In this document: piece by piece, positions 7,581 through 14,203 of the stretch
Numbering within the stretch: the stretch's first letter is position 1
Layout: each line of letters starts with the position of its first letter
Notes under the pieces: generated by a model
Seen by the model: only the letters and a program-made list of their open reading frames with translations
What the model was told of the DNA's origin: nothing
The model's database searches: none
IMG/VR virus record: IMGVR_UViG_3300036521_000012
Location: 1-46,766 of that record
Length of the DNA stretch: 46,766 nucleotides
Origin: a virus
Reading direction: 5' to 3' (one strand)
Program-made: the position numbers and the translations under genes

Positions 7581-7795
7581 TGATCGCCTCCGGCTTGAAA
7601 CTGATCTTCGCGGCGATGGCGATGCTCGGGCCCTTCGGCGCCGGCGCCATGCGGCCCTATGTCGTCGTCACCGAGGTCTATTTCTGCTTCCTGGTCGCCG
7701 GCGTGCTGCTCGGCCTGGTCGGGCTGTTCGGCTTCGCCTCGATGGAGCGCGACGAGCAGGCCGCGCACCGGCGCAACCTCCGCGGCGAGGGCTGA
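7580..7795 (+). CDS. Small membrane protein, 71 aa
   Basis: Two hydrophobic stretches (about residues 5-23 and 30-52, the latter CFLVAGVLLGLVGLFGF) predict two transmembrane helices. A short charged C-terminal tail (SMERDEQAAHRRN) follows. The start abuts the previous stop (TGATG). It is embedded in the early operon, far from the lysis genes, so a holin role is unlikely. A membrane role during early infection is possible but not established. Confidence 0.62.
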   Translation: MIASGLKLIFAAMAMLGPFGAGAMRPYVVVTEVYFCFLVAGVLLGLVGLFGFASMERDEQAAHRRNLRGEG

Positions 7796-7798
7796 GCC

Positions 7799-8236
7799 GT
7801 GCAGCCCAGCACCGCCCAGCCCAAACCCCTCTCCGGCGATCTGCGCGAGATCCGCGACCTCTTCCGCCGCTATGTCGGGTCGCATCAGCGCCCGACGATC
7901 GACGCCTGCCGCGAACTCTATGTCGCGCTCAACGTCATGGCCGAGAAAGCCGACGTGCTGGAGGAGCGCGCCGCCGTCGCCGACGAACTCGAGGCGGTGG
8001 CGCGCGATCTCGACCTGGTCGCGAGCGCCCATGCCTCCCCCTCGCTTCAAGAGGCGTTGAAGCGCGACCAGCGCGCTCTGCAGGACCAGCTCGACCGCGG
8101 GGACGACGGGCGCGATCGCGGCCTCGCCCAGCTCTCGGCGCCGATCGGCGAGAGCAACGTCGTAACCTTCCCGGTGGTGCCGCGCCCGGCGATCTCGCGG
8201 GTCGACTGCCAGGGCGAAGGCGGGGACGCGGCATGA
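7799..8236 (+). CDS. Hypothetical early protein, 145 aa
   Basis: The GTG start lies 3 bases after the previous stop, and the end overlaps the next start by 4 bases. The middle is helical with heptad-like spacing (REIRDLFRRYV, AEKADVLEERAAVADELEAVARDLDLV, residues 15-80), so a coiled coil is likely. The C-terminal third is low in structure. No enzymatic motif is visible. It is part of the translationally coupled early gene train between B and Gam. Not recognised. Confidence 0.65.
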   Translation: MQPSTAQPKPLSGDLREIRDLFRRYVGSHQRPTIDACRELYVALNVMAEKADVLEERAAVADELEAVARDLDLVASAHASPSLQEALKRDQRALQDQLDRGDDGRDRGLAQLSAPIGESNVVTFPVVPRPAISRVDCQGEGGDAA

Positions 8237-8520
8237 GCCTCCTCCTCGACCAGCAGCGCCTTCTGGCGGCCAGCCCGAGCCTGCGCCGCGCTCTCGACGG
8301 CCCGACGCTCGACGAGCGCGCCGACGCCATTCTCGCCGCCACCGAAGGACCGACCGGCTTCGGCCTCGACATGGACCTGCGCCACCTGGCCGCCCAGGTG
8401 AGGCGCCAGAGCGCCCTGCCGCGCGATGGCGTCCGCGACGGCCGCTTCCTGCTCAATCTGGAGCATGCCCTGCGCGATCTCGCGGTGCGGGCGCCGCTGC
8501 TGCCGGGAGCAGCGTTATGA
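8233..8520 (+). CDS. Hypothetical early protein, 95 aa
   Basis: It is coupled to its neighbours by 4-base overlaps at both ends. The sequence is helical and Leu/Arg-rich (SLLLDQQRLLAASPSLRRAL, LRHLAAQVRRQSALPRDG) without cysteines, membrane segments or a known motif. The operon position immediately before the DnaA-like gene might mean it acts in DNA metabolism, but nothing in the sequence proves this. Confidence 0.6.
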   Translation: MSLLLDQQRLLAASPSLRRALDGPTLDERADAILAATEGPTGFGLDMDLRHLAAQVRRQSALPRDGVRDGRFLLNLEHALRDLAVRAPLLPGAAL

Positions 8521-9020
8521 GCGAGCGGCTGACCTCGCTGGCGCAGATCGTCGCCGCCGTCGAACTCGCCACCACGGTGACCCGGCGCGAGATGCTGTCG
8601 GACCGTCGCCAGCCCGACGTGGTCGAGGCGCGCTGCACCGTCTGGTGGCTGGCGTCGAAACTGACGCTGCTCAGCCTCCCCGCGATCGCCGCGGCGACCC
8701 GGCGCAACCATACCACCGTGGGCCACGGCATCCGCCAGGCCGAGGCGCAGCGCGCCCACGACCCCGATTACTGCGCCGCGACCGACGCCCTGCTGGCGAC
8801 GCTCCATGCCGCCGAGGACAACGCTGCAATCAGGCTGGCGCAGCCGGTCGATCCGCTCGCCACCGCGCGCCGGATCCTCTGGGCGCCCCAGCGCGAGGCC
8901 GTGCGCATCTCCGTCAGCGAGGTCATCGCCATGGCCCAGCTCGTCGTCTCGGTCAGCGCCCCGCCGGATCCGCAGACCCTTTCAGACCTCATCCAGGAGA
9001 TCCATCATGAGCAGGCTTAA
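8517..9020 (+). CDS. Protein with a DnaA domain IV-like DNA-binding region
   Basis: Residues 28-85 match the DnaA C-terminal domain: a helix with RRQPDVVEARCTVWWLASKLT, then LSLPAIAAATRRNHTTVGHGIRQ. The HTTVxH signature that contacts DnaA boxes is at residues 65-70. There is no AAA+ domain; the other half (residues 100-167) is of unknown structure. It could bind DnaA boxes in the host genome or in the phage and compete with or recruit the replication initiator. Stand-alone DnaA-IV proteins occur in some Mu-like phages of this group. The 14-base overlap with gam shows it is in the early/replication operon. Confidence 0.8.
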   Translation: MSERLTSLAQIVAAVELATTVTRREMLSDRRQPDVVEARCTVWWLASKLTLLSLPAIAAATRRNHTTVGHGIRQAEAQRAHDPDYCAATDALLATLHAAEDNAAIRLAQPVDPLATARRILWAPQREAVRISVSEVIAMAQLVVSVSAPPDPQTLSDLIQEIHHEQA

Positions 9021-9540
9021 ATCCAAAACCCTTGGTGCCAATTTGCCGGTTCCTCAGAACCGCGACGATGCCGCTCGCGCCGTCCGCGAGATCGGCGACG
9101 ATCGCCGCAGGCTGGCCCGCCTCGAGGCGGACATGAACGACCGCATCGCCAAGCTGAAGCAGGACTACGAGGAGAAGGCCGAGCCTTTCCGCGAGCGCGT
9201 TGCGGCCAGCACCGAAGGCCTGAAGATGTGGGCGGAGGCAAACCGCACGGCGCTGACGGGCGGTGACAAGACCAAGACGGTCGATCTCGGCACAGGCGAG
9301 GTGAAGTGGCGCCTGCGGCCGCCGAGCGTCCGCATCACTAAGGTCGAGGACGTGCTCTCGCGCCTGCGGGATCTTGGCCTCAGCCGCTTCATCCGCGTCA
9401 AGGAGGAGCCGAACAAGGAGGCCATCCTGGCCGATGCCGAAACCGCCCGCACTGTCACCGGCATCGCGATCGGTACGGCGGGGGAGGACTTCATCGTCGA
9501 ACCCTTCGAGGCCGCGCTGGCTTCGGCGCCCACCACGTGA
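9007..9540 (+). CDS. gam: Gam-like host-nuclease inhibitor
   Basis: The 177-aa protein fits Mu Gam (about 174 aa), a Ku-like dimer that binds double-stranded DNA ends and protects them from exonuclease. The N-terminal coiled coil (about residues 28-62, IGDDRRRLARLEADMNDRIAKLKQDYEE) and the later 'GEVKWRLRPPSV' strand region are family-typical. The ATG at 9007 overlaps the upstream gene by 14 bases. It lies in the expected position after the replication genes. Confidence 0.92.
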   Translation: MSRLKSKTLGANLPVPQNRDDAARAVREIGDDRRRLARLEADMNDRIAKLKQDYEEKAEPFRERVAASTEGLKMWAEANRTALTGGDKTKTVDLGTGEVKWRLRPPSVRITKVEDVLSRLRDLGLSRFIRVKEEPNKEAILADAETARTVTGIAIGTAGEDFIVEPFEAALASAPTT

Positions 9541-9547
9541 GGGCGCC

Positions 9548-9781
9548 ATGACCCATGAGGAATCCACCAACACCATTATCGAGGTCGCCTCGCTCGCCGC
9601 CAATGCGGTCAGCCAGGCAATCGGCGGCTGCTCGCCCGGCTTCGAGCCGGATCCCGAGATGGTCGAGGATCTGCTCGCCCAGGCGTTGAAGCGGTCACTC
9701 GAAGGCTTCGACGGGCCGGTCGGAGACGACGGCTCGCGCAACCAGCTGCACGGCGCCCTCGTGCGCTTCCTGGAGGGCTGA
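9548..9781 (+). CDS. Hypothetical protein, 77 aa
   Basis: A short acidic, mainly helical protein (IIEVASLAANAVSQAIGG, EMVEDLLAQALKRSLEG) with no recognisable motif. It starts 7 bases after gam and ends just before the next start codon, so it belongs to the same operon. Not recognised. Confidence 0.6.
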   Translation: MTHEESTNTIIEVASLAANAVSQAIGGCSPGFEPDPEMVEDLLAQALKRSLEGFDGPVGDDGSRNQLHGALVRFLEG

Positions 9782-9782
9782 C

Positions 9783-10043
9783 ATGAGCGTCCTCCTCTCC
9801 AAGGCCCGCGCCGGGCAGTGCCGCTGGATCGTCTGCGACGACGCCGGTGATCGGCGCGACCTCTTCGGCGGCCGCCGCGTCTGCGGCGCCGCGGTCAGCG
9901 TCCCGACGAGCTACTGCCTCGACCACCGCCTGCGCGTCTACGACCGCACGCCCCGCGCCTTCGCCCCGCCGCAGGACGCGTCGGTGCGCCGCCACGCCCC
10001 CGAGCCCGAGACCCAACCCGAGCTGACGGAGATCTTCGGATGA
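9783..10043 (+). CDS. GcrA C-terminal-like (sigma-interaction) protein, 86 aa
   Basis: Residues 10-50 match the C-terminal part of the alphaproteobacterial cell-cycle regulator GcrA: 'GQCRW....D' followed by cysteines at 34 and 45 and His48 in 'SYCLDHRLRVY'. In Caulobacter GcrA this domain contacts sigma-70 domain 2, while an N-terminal HTH binds methylated GANTC promoters. Here the HTH is missing and the protein begins almost directly with the domain. It could bind host sigma-70 and redirect or compete with GcrA. Cys13, Cys18, Cys34, Cys45 and His48 might also coordinate metal. The stop overlaps an ATG at 10040 that leads nowhere now. Confidence 0.68.
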   Translation: MSVLLSKARAGQCRWIVCDDAGDRRDLFGGRRVCGAAVSVPTSYCLDHRLRVYDRTPRAFAPPQDASVRRHAPEPETQPELTEIFG

Positions 10044-10048
10044 GCGCG

Positions 10049-10609
10049 TCACCCGTTGGGTGGATGGTTAACTCGGCGGGTGAGCTGGAGGCGCTCCAGC
10101 TCACCCGCCCAAAAGTCAATCACAGTATCAATCACCGCGATGGCGGAATGCTCTCCAGCCGCATCTCGAATTCGAGGGTCGAAGACCAGGGCCAAGTGAA
10201 CCGGCGGACCTGCATAATCTTCGCGACGGCGGAGCACGCTGCGAACCATAGAGCGGGCGATAATGCCAGGGTCGTTCCCTCGAAGCCTCTGGCGATGCTT
10301 CACCGTATTGGCCACCTGATCACAGAAACGCAACTCCGGGCAGCGACGAACGACGTCGGCGCGATATTCGCCAAGCCCGCCCGTTGCAATGCTGGTCGGA
10401 TCGACCGCGTAGGATGTCCACTCAGCAAGGTGCCAGGCGGTTGTGAAGGCGTTCACCAGAGCAAATATGGCTTCCAGCGTGTTCGTCGATCCCAAATTGA
10501 CGGCAAGATCTCGCTCCCATTTCAGCTTCGAAAGCATGTCGGCCGGGCTCCGCAGCCCGAAAGTCTTTTGAACACCCGCATCGTCACGCTCGCTGCTAGG
10601 GCATCGCAT
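10049..10609 (-). CDS. Cargo gene: possible HEPN-like protein, 186 aa
   Basis: The gene faces left in a rightward operon. It encodes a mostly helical protein, with a helix at residues 42-66 (TNTLEAIFALVNAFTTAWHLAEW) and a later segment 'CPELRFCDQVANTVKHR' (residues 90-106). The latter resembles the R...N..KH active-site helix of some HEPN-like families (Arg94, Asn101, His105). TGAGGA precedes the start; an alternative start is Met25. Its codon use looks less GC-biased than the flanking genes. It replaced most of a core gene, whose start (ATG 10040) and stop (10727) survive. A defence or toxin role is inferred from family and context only. Confidence 0.62.
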   Translation of the reverse strand: MRCPSSERDDAGVQKTFGLRSPADMLSKLKWERDLAVNLGSTNTLEAIFALVNAFTTAWHLAEWTSYAVDPTSIATGGLGEYRADVVRRCPELRFCDQVANTVKHRQRLRGNDPGIIARSMVRSVLRRREDYAGPPVHLALVFDPRIRDAAGEHSAIAVIDTVIDFWAGELERLQLTRRVNHPPNG

Positions 10610-10728
10610 GACTCAATCCTCAGCTCGCTTGCACGGGTAGTACATCCCGAACGGTCTCCGCACCCGCCTGCAATGTCCACACATCTGGCCGCTGCCGGCA
10701 ATCCGCTCCGCTTCTGGGGGGCGGGCTG
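10610..10728 (+). other. Non-coding stretch with probable gene remnant
   Basis: This stretch of about 120 bases between the leftward cargo gene and the ASCH gene contains the cargo promoter and the tail of an interrupted + strand frame ending at TGA 10727-10729, which overlaps the next start as TGATG. The same frame contains ATG 10040, overlapping the upstream stop. The simplest reading is that a core gene once ran from 10040 to 10729. Confidence 0.4.
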
Positions 10729-11142
10729 ATGGTCGCCTATTCCTTCAACGAGCGCTTCGCTGAGCCGATCGCCAGCGGCCACCCGGCGACGGGCATCGTC
10801 AAGCGCCAGACCATCCGCTCGCTGCGCAAGCGTCATGCGAGGCCCGGCGAGCTGCTGCAGCTCTACCAGGGCATGCGGACGAAGCACTGCCGCCGGATCG
10901 TCCCCGACCAGCTCTGCACGGCCGTGCGGCCGATCCGGCTGTGGATCGCCCGCGGCTATGTCCAGCTGCTCGACACCGGCGAAGCATTCGGCACGGCCAC
11001 GAAGCTGGACGACTTCGCACGCGCCGACGGCTTCCTGCATTGGAACGACCTTCAGGCCTTCTGGAAGGCCGCCCACGAGCAGGCGGCGGACCCAGACATG
11101 GCCTTCGAGGGCGTCATGATCAGCTGGTGTCCGCGCTCATGA
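10729..11142 (+). CDS. ASCH-domain protein
   Basis: The 137-aa protein has the compact ASCH layout: an N-terminal strand with 'YSFNERFAEPIASG', 'KRQTIRSLRKRHARPGELLQLYQGMR', then a C-terminal 'FARADGF..WNDLQAFWKAAHE' element. ASCH domains form a beta barrel that binds RNA or modified nucleotides. ASCH genes are common in the middle region of alphaproteobacterial Mu-like phages. The start overlaps an upstream stop (TGATG). A role in phage gene regulation or nucleotide editing is possible. Confidence 0.8.
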   Translation: MVAYSFNERFAEPIASGHPATGIVKRQTIRSLRKRHARPGELLQLYQGMRTKHCRRIVPDQLCTAVRPIRLWIARGYVQLLDTGEAFGTATKLDDFARADGFLHWNDLQAFWKAAHEQAADPDMAFEGVMISWCPRS

Positions 11143-11192
11143 AAAGCGCAGCCATCCCCCAGCGGCCCCCGATGCAGACAAGCGAGAGCGTG

Positions 11193-11432
11193 CTAACGCT
11201 TCGCCTCCCACACCAAGATGCCGACGCCCCCAACGATCATCAGCGCGCCGAACATCACGAGCGGCCCGAAATCCGTCAGGGTCTGCAGCAAATTCTGGAG
11301 ATGACTGCTCGCCTGCAGGGCATGACCGGCGGGGTCGCGAACGACCGCGGGCGGCTTTGCCGCGTCCAAGTTACGCCAGTAACCGATGCCGACGAGCACC
11401 ACTCCAACCAGGAAAACAGCAAGGCCTACCAT
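11193..11432 (-). CDS. Cargo gene: small membrane protein, 79 aa
   Basis: A leftward gene between two rightward ones. The N-terminal helix (about residues 2-18, VGLAVFLVGVVLVGIGY) and the C-terminal helix (about residues 54-74, FGPLVMFGALMIVGGVGILVW) give a two-helix hairpin with a soluble loop. No known motif. Its inverted orientation and isolation indicate an independently expressed lysogeny gene. A superinfection-exclusion or membrane-stress role is only a suggestion. Confidence 0.6.
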   Translation of the reverse strand: MVGLAVFLVGVVLVGIGYWRNLDAAKPPAVVRDPAGHALQASSHLQNLLQTLTDFGPLVMFGALMIVGGVGILVWEAKR

Positions 11433-11521
11433 CTAAGCTACCCCATCTCGGGTTTCAGGAAGGCATCCTGTAGTCGAACCGCCAGCAAGGCACCAATCGC
11501 TTCAGTAGTCGGGGGGATGGC

Positions 11522-11809
11522 ATGACCGCCCCCGCCATCCCACTCCCGCTCCAGATCGACGCCGTTCGCTTCGCCGAGACGCGCCAGCGCGCCCTGCTCG
11601 GCGGCAAGGCGATCAAGGAGCTGCGCGGCGACCAGTTCGGCCAGCGCGACCTGGAGCGGCTCAATGCGGCCGCCCGCTCGCTTGAGACGCTGCGCAGGAA
11701 CGCCGACGAGATCCGCGCCTTCCTGAAGCTCCCGGCCGAGCTGCGCCTGGCCGCGCTGGCATGGGCTCAGGCCCAGCTCGCCGCCGCGCCTGGCGAGGTC
11801 GTGCCATGA
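11522..11809 (+). CDS. Hypothetical protein, 95 aa
   Basis: A mostly helical protein (FAETRQRALLGGKAIKELRG; LNAAARSLETLRRNADEIRAFLKLP; LRLAALAWAQAQLAAA), likely forming a helical bundle. It resumes the rightward middle operon after the cargo gene. The stop overlaps the next start by 4 bases (ATGA), so the two proteins may be made together. Not recognised. Confidence 0.6.
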   Translation: MTAPAIPLPLQIDAVRFAETRQRALLGGKAIKELRGDQFGQRDLERLNAAARSLETLRRNADEIRAFLKLPAELRLAALAWAQAQLAAAPGEVVP

Positions 11810-12150
11810 TGGGTCTCACGCCCCGCCAGGCCGACTGCCTGCGCGTCATCCGCGAGCGGCTGGCGCAGTCGGGCGTGCCGCCGACCTATGACGAGATGTG
11901 CCTGCAGCTGGGCATTGCCTCCAAGAGCGGCGTCCACCGGCTGGTCGACGCCCTGGTCGAGCGCGGCCATCTGCGCCGGATCCCAAACCACGCCCGCGGC
12001 CTGGCGCTGGCCGGCGAGTTCAGCGCTAAGGCCGAAGCCGGCCTCGCCCGCCTGGAGAAGCGCACCGGCGCCACGCGCGCCGAGCTGATCCGCCGCGCCG
12101 TCGAGGAGTTCGTCGCCAGGGAGAGTGCAGCATGGGGGAGTTCGGCATGA
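11806..12150 (+). CDS. LexA-type winged-helix regulator with a short RHH-like tail
   Basis: Residues 2-68 closely follow the LexA N-terminal DNA-binding domain (LTPRQADCLRVIRERLAQSG.PPTYDEMCLQLGI.SKSGVHRLVDALVERGHLRRIPNHARGL). The C-terminal peptidase of LexA is absent. Instead residues 80-106 (RLEKRTGATRAELIRRAVEEFVARE) look like a ribbon-helix-helix segment. It may bind SOS-box-like or phage sites. A LexA-like phage regulator could tie middle gene expression to DNA damage, but this is inference. The start at 11806 overlaps the previous stop; ATG 11809 is an alternative. Confidence 0.76.
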   Translation: MMGLTPRQADCLRVIRERLAQSGVPPTYDEMCLQLGIASKSGVHRLVDALVERGHLRRIPNHARGLALAGEFSAKAEAGLARLEKRTGATRAELIRRAVEEFVARESAAWGSSA

Positions 12151-12194
12151 GCCGGCCCAGACTTGCTAGTTTACGTCCTCAAGCAGCGGGCAAT

Positions 12195-12836
12195 TCACTC
12201 CGCCGTTCTCGCCGCTTTCGACATCTGCTCGACGCGCGTCGCAGCACGCAACGCGATTTCCAGCTTGTCAGTGCGAAAAACAGCTTTCAGACCTTCGTTT
12301 CGGTCGACCATGAGCGGCTGCATGTGCATGGCCGCTGTAAGGCGGTCCATTGCCAATATCGTGAGCTTCAAAGCATCACGGCTGATCAGAACCTCGTTTC
12401 GCGGTCGTTTACGTGCTTCGCCCCGCCATTTGAGGTTGGCGGTTGTTGTGCTGCCGAGGGCAACACCTACAGGATAGCCGTGAGCGAGGGCATTGCGATA
12501 TGCCAACACTTTCCGAGAAGTCTCGTAGAACATACCTATTCCGTCATCCAGCGCGCCCTCGAAGTGCTGCGACGCAACCTCTTTCAGACGATCCAGTCGG
12601 GCGGTCATGTCCATTTGATCGGTCCGAGGTCGCTGCCCAGCGTTCGGCAGCCCGTCGAATTCCCAGATCAAATGCTCGACCTGGTGCTCAAAAGTAGCCC
12701 AGGCCAGGACAATGATGCCGATCATCTCCAGCATCTCGGAGCCGTACGCAAAGCGGTCGCGATAGAGCTCGATGAAGAACTGATCTTCTTGCAGCTCAGG
12801 AAACTCACTCGCAATTGGGGTGGGCGCGATGCTCAT
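12195..12836 (-). CDS. Cargo gene: HEPN-like protein, 213 aa
   Basis: A leftward helical protein with an Arg-x4-His motif, RNALAH, at Arg114-His119, embedded in 'RKVLAYRNALAHGYP', a pattern typical of HEPN RNases and HEPN-like proteins. An upstream helix (residues 36-60, EMLEMIGIIVLAWATFEHQVEHLIWEF) would form the dimer core. The gene has visibly lower GC than its neighbours. A 14-bp palindrome lies 17 bases before the start. HEPN proteins act in abortive infection and toxin systems by cutting RNA; no partner antitoxin is clearly adjacent. The similarity is by motif only. Confidence 0.68.
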   Translation of the reverse strand: MSIAPTPIASEFPELQEDQFFIELYRDRFAYGSEMLEMIGIIVLAWATFEHQVEHLIWEFDGLPNAGQRPRTDQMDMTARLDRLKEVASQHFEGALDDGIGMFYETSRKVLAYRNALAHGYPVGVALGSTTTANLKWRGEARKRPRNEVLISRDALKLTILAMDRLTAAMHMQPLMVDRNEGLKAVFRTDKLEIALRAATRVEQMSKAARTAE

Positions 12837-12852
12837 GGCAAGTCGAATAACA

Positions 12853-12866
12853 TAAGCGTGCGCTTA
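12853..12866. promoter_or_regulatory. Palindrome upstream of the HEPN-like cargo gene
   Basis: TAAGCG TG CGCTTA is a perfect 14-bp palindrome. It lies just upstream of the leftward gene that starts at 12836 and near a possible -10 (TATGTT on the minus strand). It is probably an operator for that gene. It might be autoregulatory, since no separate regulator is linked. Confidence 0.5.
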
Positions 12867-12886
12867 CTTACGAGAGCGGGCTACCC

Positions 12887-13114
12887 ATGACACGCCCGTT
12901 CCGCCAGCCCGCAAGAGCCCCGTCCGACGCCGCCGGCATCTCGGCGCTGCTGGCGCGCGACGAGCTGGCGAAGCTGGACGCGGAGCGCGAGCGGCTAAAG
13001 GCCGTCATCGCCAGCATCGCGCCGCGCCGTTCGACCATCGTTGAAAACCGCTTGAAGCAGCTCACCCGCCAGCGGCTCGGGCTCGTCGCGGGCGTGCGGA
13101 GGGCGATGCGATGA
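12887..13114 (+). CDS. Hypothetical protein, 75 aa
   Basis: A short basic protein with a central helix of heptad type (about residues 22-45, LLARDELAKLDAERERLKAVIASI) and a C-terminal basic helix (ENRLKQLTRQRLGLVAGVRRAMR). It could be a small coiled-coil DNA-associated protein. It overlaps gp16 by 4 bases, so the pair is coupled. Not recognised. Confidence 0.6.
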   Translation: MTRPFRQPARAPSDAAGISALLARDELAKLDAERERLKAVIASIAPRRSTIVENRLKQLTRQRLGLVAGVRRAMR

Positions 13115-13500
13115 GCCATCCCGCCATGCTCGCGAAGATCCACATCGCCCGCAAGGAACTCGGGCTCGAGGAGGCGGAGTATCGCGCGCTGCTGCAGCGC
13201 GTCGGCAAGGTCGAGAGCGCGAAGGATCTCTCGGACCGGGCGGCGGCCGCCGTGATCGCCGAGTTCAGGCGGCTGGGCTGGGAGCCGCGCGAGTCGAAGC
13301 GCTCGCCGGCCGAGCGCGCCGACATCCGCAAGATCTACGCGCTCTGGGGCGCGCTGCAGGCGGGGCCGCTGGACCGGGAGGCGCTGCGGGCCTGGGTCAA
13401 GCGCCGCTTCCAGGTCTCGGCCCCGGAATTCCTGAAGCCGCCCCAGGCGCGCGAGGCGATCGAACAGCTCAAGGCCTGGCAGAAGAGGGTGTCAGCATGA
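13111..13500 (+). CDS. Mu gp16-like protein (DUF1018)
   Basis: The 129-aa protein has the gp16 opening (MLAKIHIARKELGLEEAEYRALLQRVGKVESAKDLSDRAAAAVIAEFRRLGW) followed by the usual 'IRKIYALWGAL' and 'LRAWVKRRFQV' segments. The family is of unknown function and found in the Mu semi-early region. It is flanked by 4-base overlaps on both sides, upstream of the Mor-like regulator, the same order as in Mu. Confidence 0.9.
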   Translation: MSHPAMLAKIHIARKELGLEEAEYRALLQRVGKVESAKDLSDRAAAAVIAEFRRLGWEPRESKRSPAERADIRKIYALWGALQAGPLDREALRAWVKRRFQVSAPEFLKPPQAREAIEQLKAWQKRVSA

Positions 13501-13739
13501 TCAAGGTCACCGACCACGCGCTCGTCCGCTTCCTGGAGCGCTCCGGCTCGGCCGATTTCGAGCCGGTGCGCGCGGCGCTGGTCGCCGGGCTGGAGCGCGG
13601 CCGCGCCGCCGCCGCGCAGATCGGCGTGAGGGCCTATGTCATCAACGCCGAGGGCCATCAGTTCGTCGTCGAGGACGAGGTGCTGATCACGGTCCTCGAA
13701 CCCGGCATGCGGCCGCATTTCCGCAACCGGCGGCGATGA
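13497..13739 (+). CDS. Hypothetical protein with HALVRFLER motif, 80 aa
   Basis: A short alpha/beta protein that opens with 'VTDHALVRFLERSG' and ends with 'AYVINAEGHQFVVEDEVLITVLEPG'. The His...Arg...Glu-Arg opening and the terminal beta strands recall small RelE/DUF4258-like folds, but assignment is uncertain. It overlaps gp16 and the Mor-like gene by 4 bases each. No toxin or antitoxin pairing is visible. Confidence 0.62.
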   Translation: MIKVTDHALVRFLERSGSADFEPVRAALVAGLERGRAAAAQIGVRAYVINAEGHQFVVEDEVLITVLEPGMRPHFRNRRR

Positions 13740-14107
13740 CCGGCCTCCCGCCCCCGACCGAGGACGTGGCTCCGCTCGTCGAGCTGATCGGCGAGAAGGC
13801 GGCCCTGCGCCTGCTGGAGGAGCGGGGCGGCACGCGGGTCTATGTCTCCGACGCCAAGGAAGGCCGCGCGCTCGTCGAGATCGTGGGGCTTGACGCGGCC
13901 GCCGCGATGCGCAGGAAATACGGCGCGACCCGGGTGAAGCTGCCCATCGGCCGTCAGTGGCGCGTCCTCTGCTACAAGGCGATGGGGATCTCCCGCCCCA
14001 AGATCGCCCGGCGGGTCGGCTGCTCGGAGACGACGGTGGACGACATCGTCAAGCGCCACGGGCGCCCGGACACCACCCAGCTTGATCTCTTCGCCCGGCA
14101 GCCCTGA
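13736..14107 (+). CDS. Mor/C-like middle transcription activator
   Basis: The 123-aa size and position (last gene before the lysis block) fit Mu Mor, which activates the middle promoter. The N-terminal half (residues 8-60, VAPLVELIGEKAALRLLEERGGTRVYVSD) is the Mor dimerisation type. The C-terminal HTH is 'VLCYKAMGISRPKIARRVGCSETTVDDIVKRHG' (residues 80-110). A hairpin follows its stop immediately. Only one such regulator is seen, so it may drive all late operons here. Confidence 0.82.
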   Translation: MTGLPPPTEDVAPLVELIGEKAALRLLEERGGTRVYVSDAKEGRALVEIVGLDAAAAMRRKYGATRVKLPIGRQWRVLCYKAMGISRPKIARRVGCSETTVDDIVKRHGRPDTTQLDLFARQP

Positions 14108-14126
14108 GGCCCCGATCTCGGGGCCT
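14107..14126 (+). terminator. Late-boundary hairpin 1
   Basis: AGGCCCCGA and TCGGGGCCT pair around a 2-base centre, starting at the last base of the regulator's stop codon and followed by CTGTCT. The same element occurs at 21768 and, slightly altered, at 34795. It probably ends the middle operon before a late promoter for the lysis genes. Confidence 0.7.
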
Positions 14127-14203
14127 GTCTGCTCCAACCCCATCCGCGCATCTTCGGCGAAAGCTCCGGACCACGGGTCCGGCGTCCTCCCCGGAGATCC
14201 GCC

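Noticed and set aside
10040-10729. A 229-aa + strand frame opposite cargo gene 1
   Set aside because: Its ends suggest an old gene, but the interior is the antisense of a better leftward coding frame, so it is reported only as a footprint.
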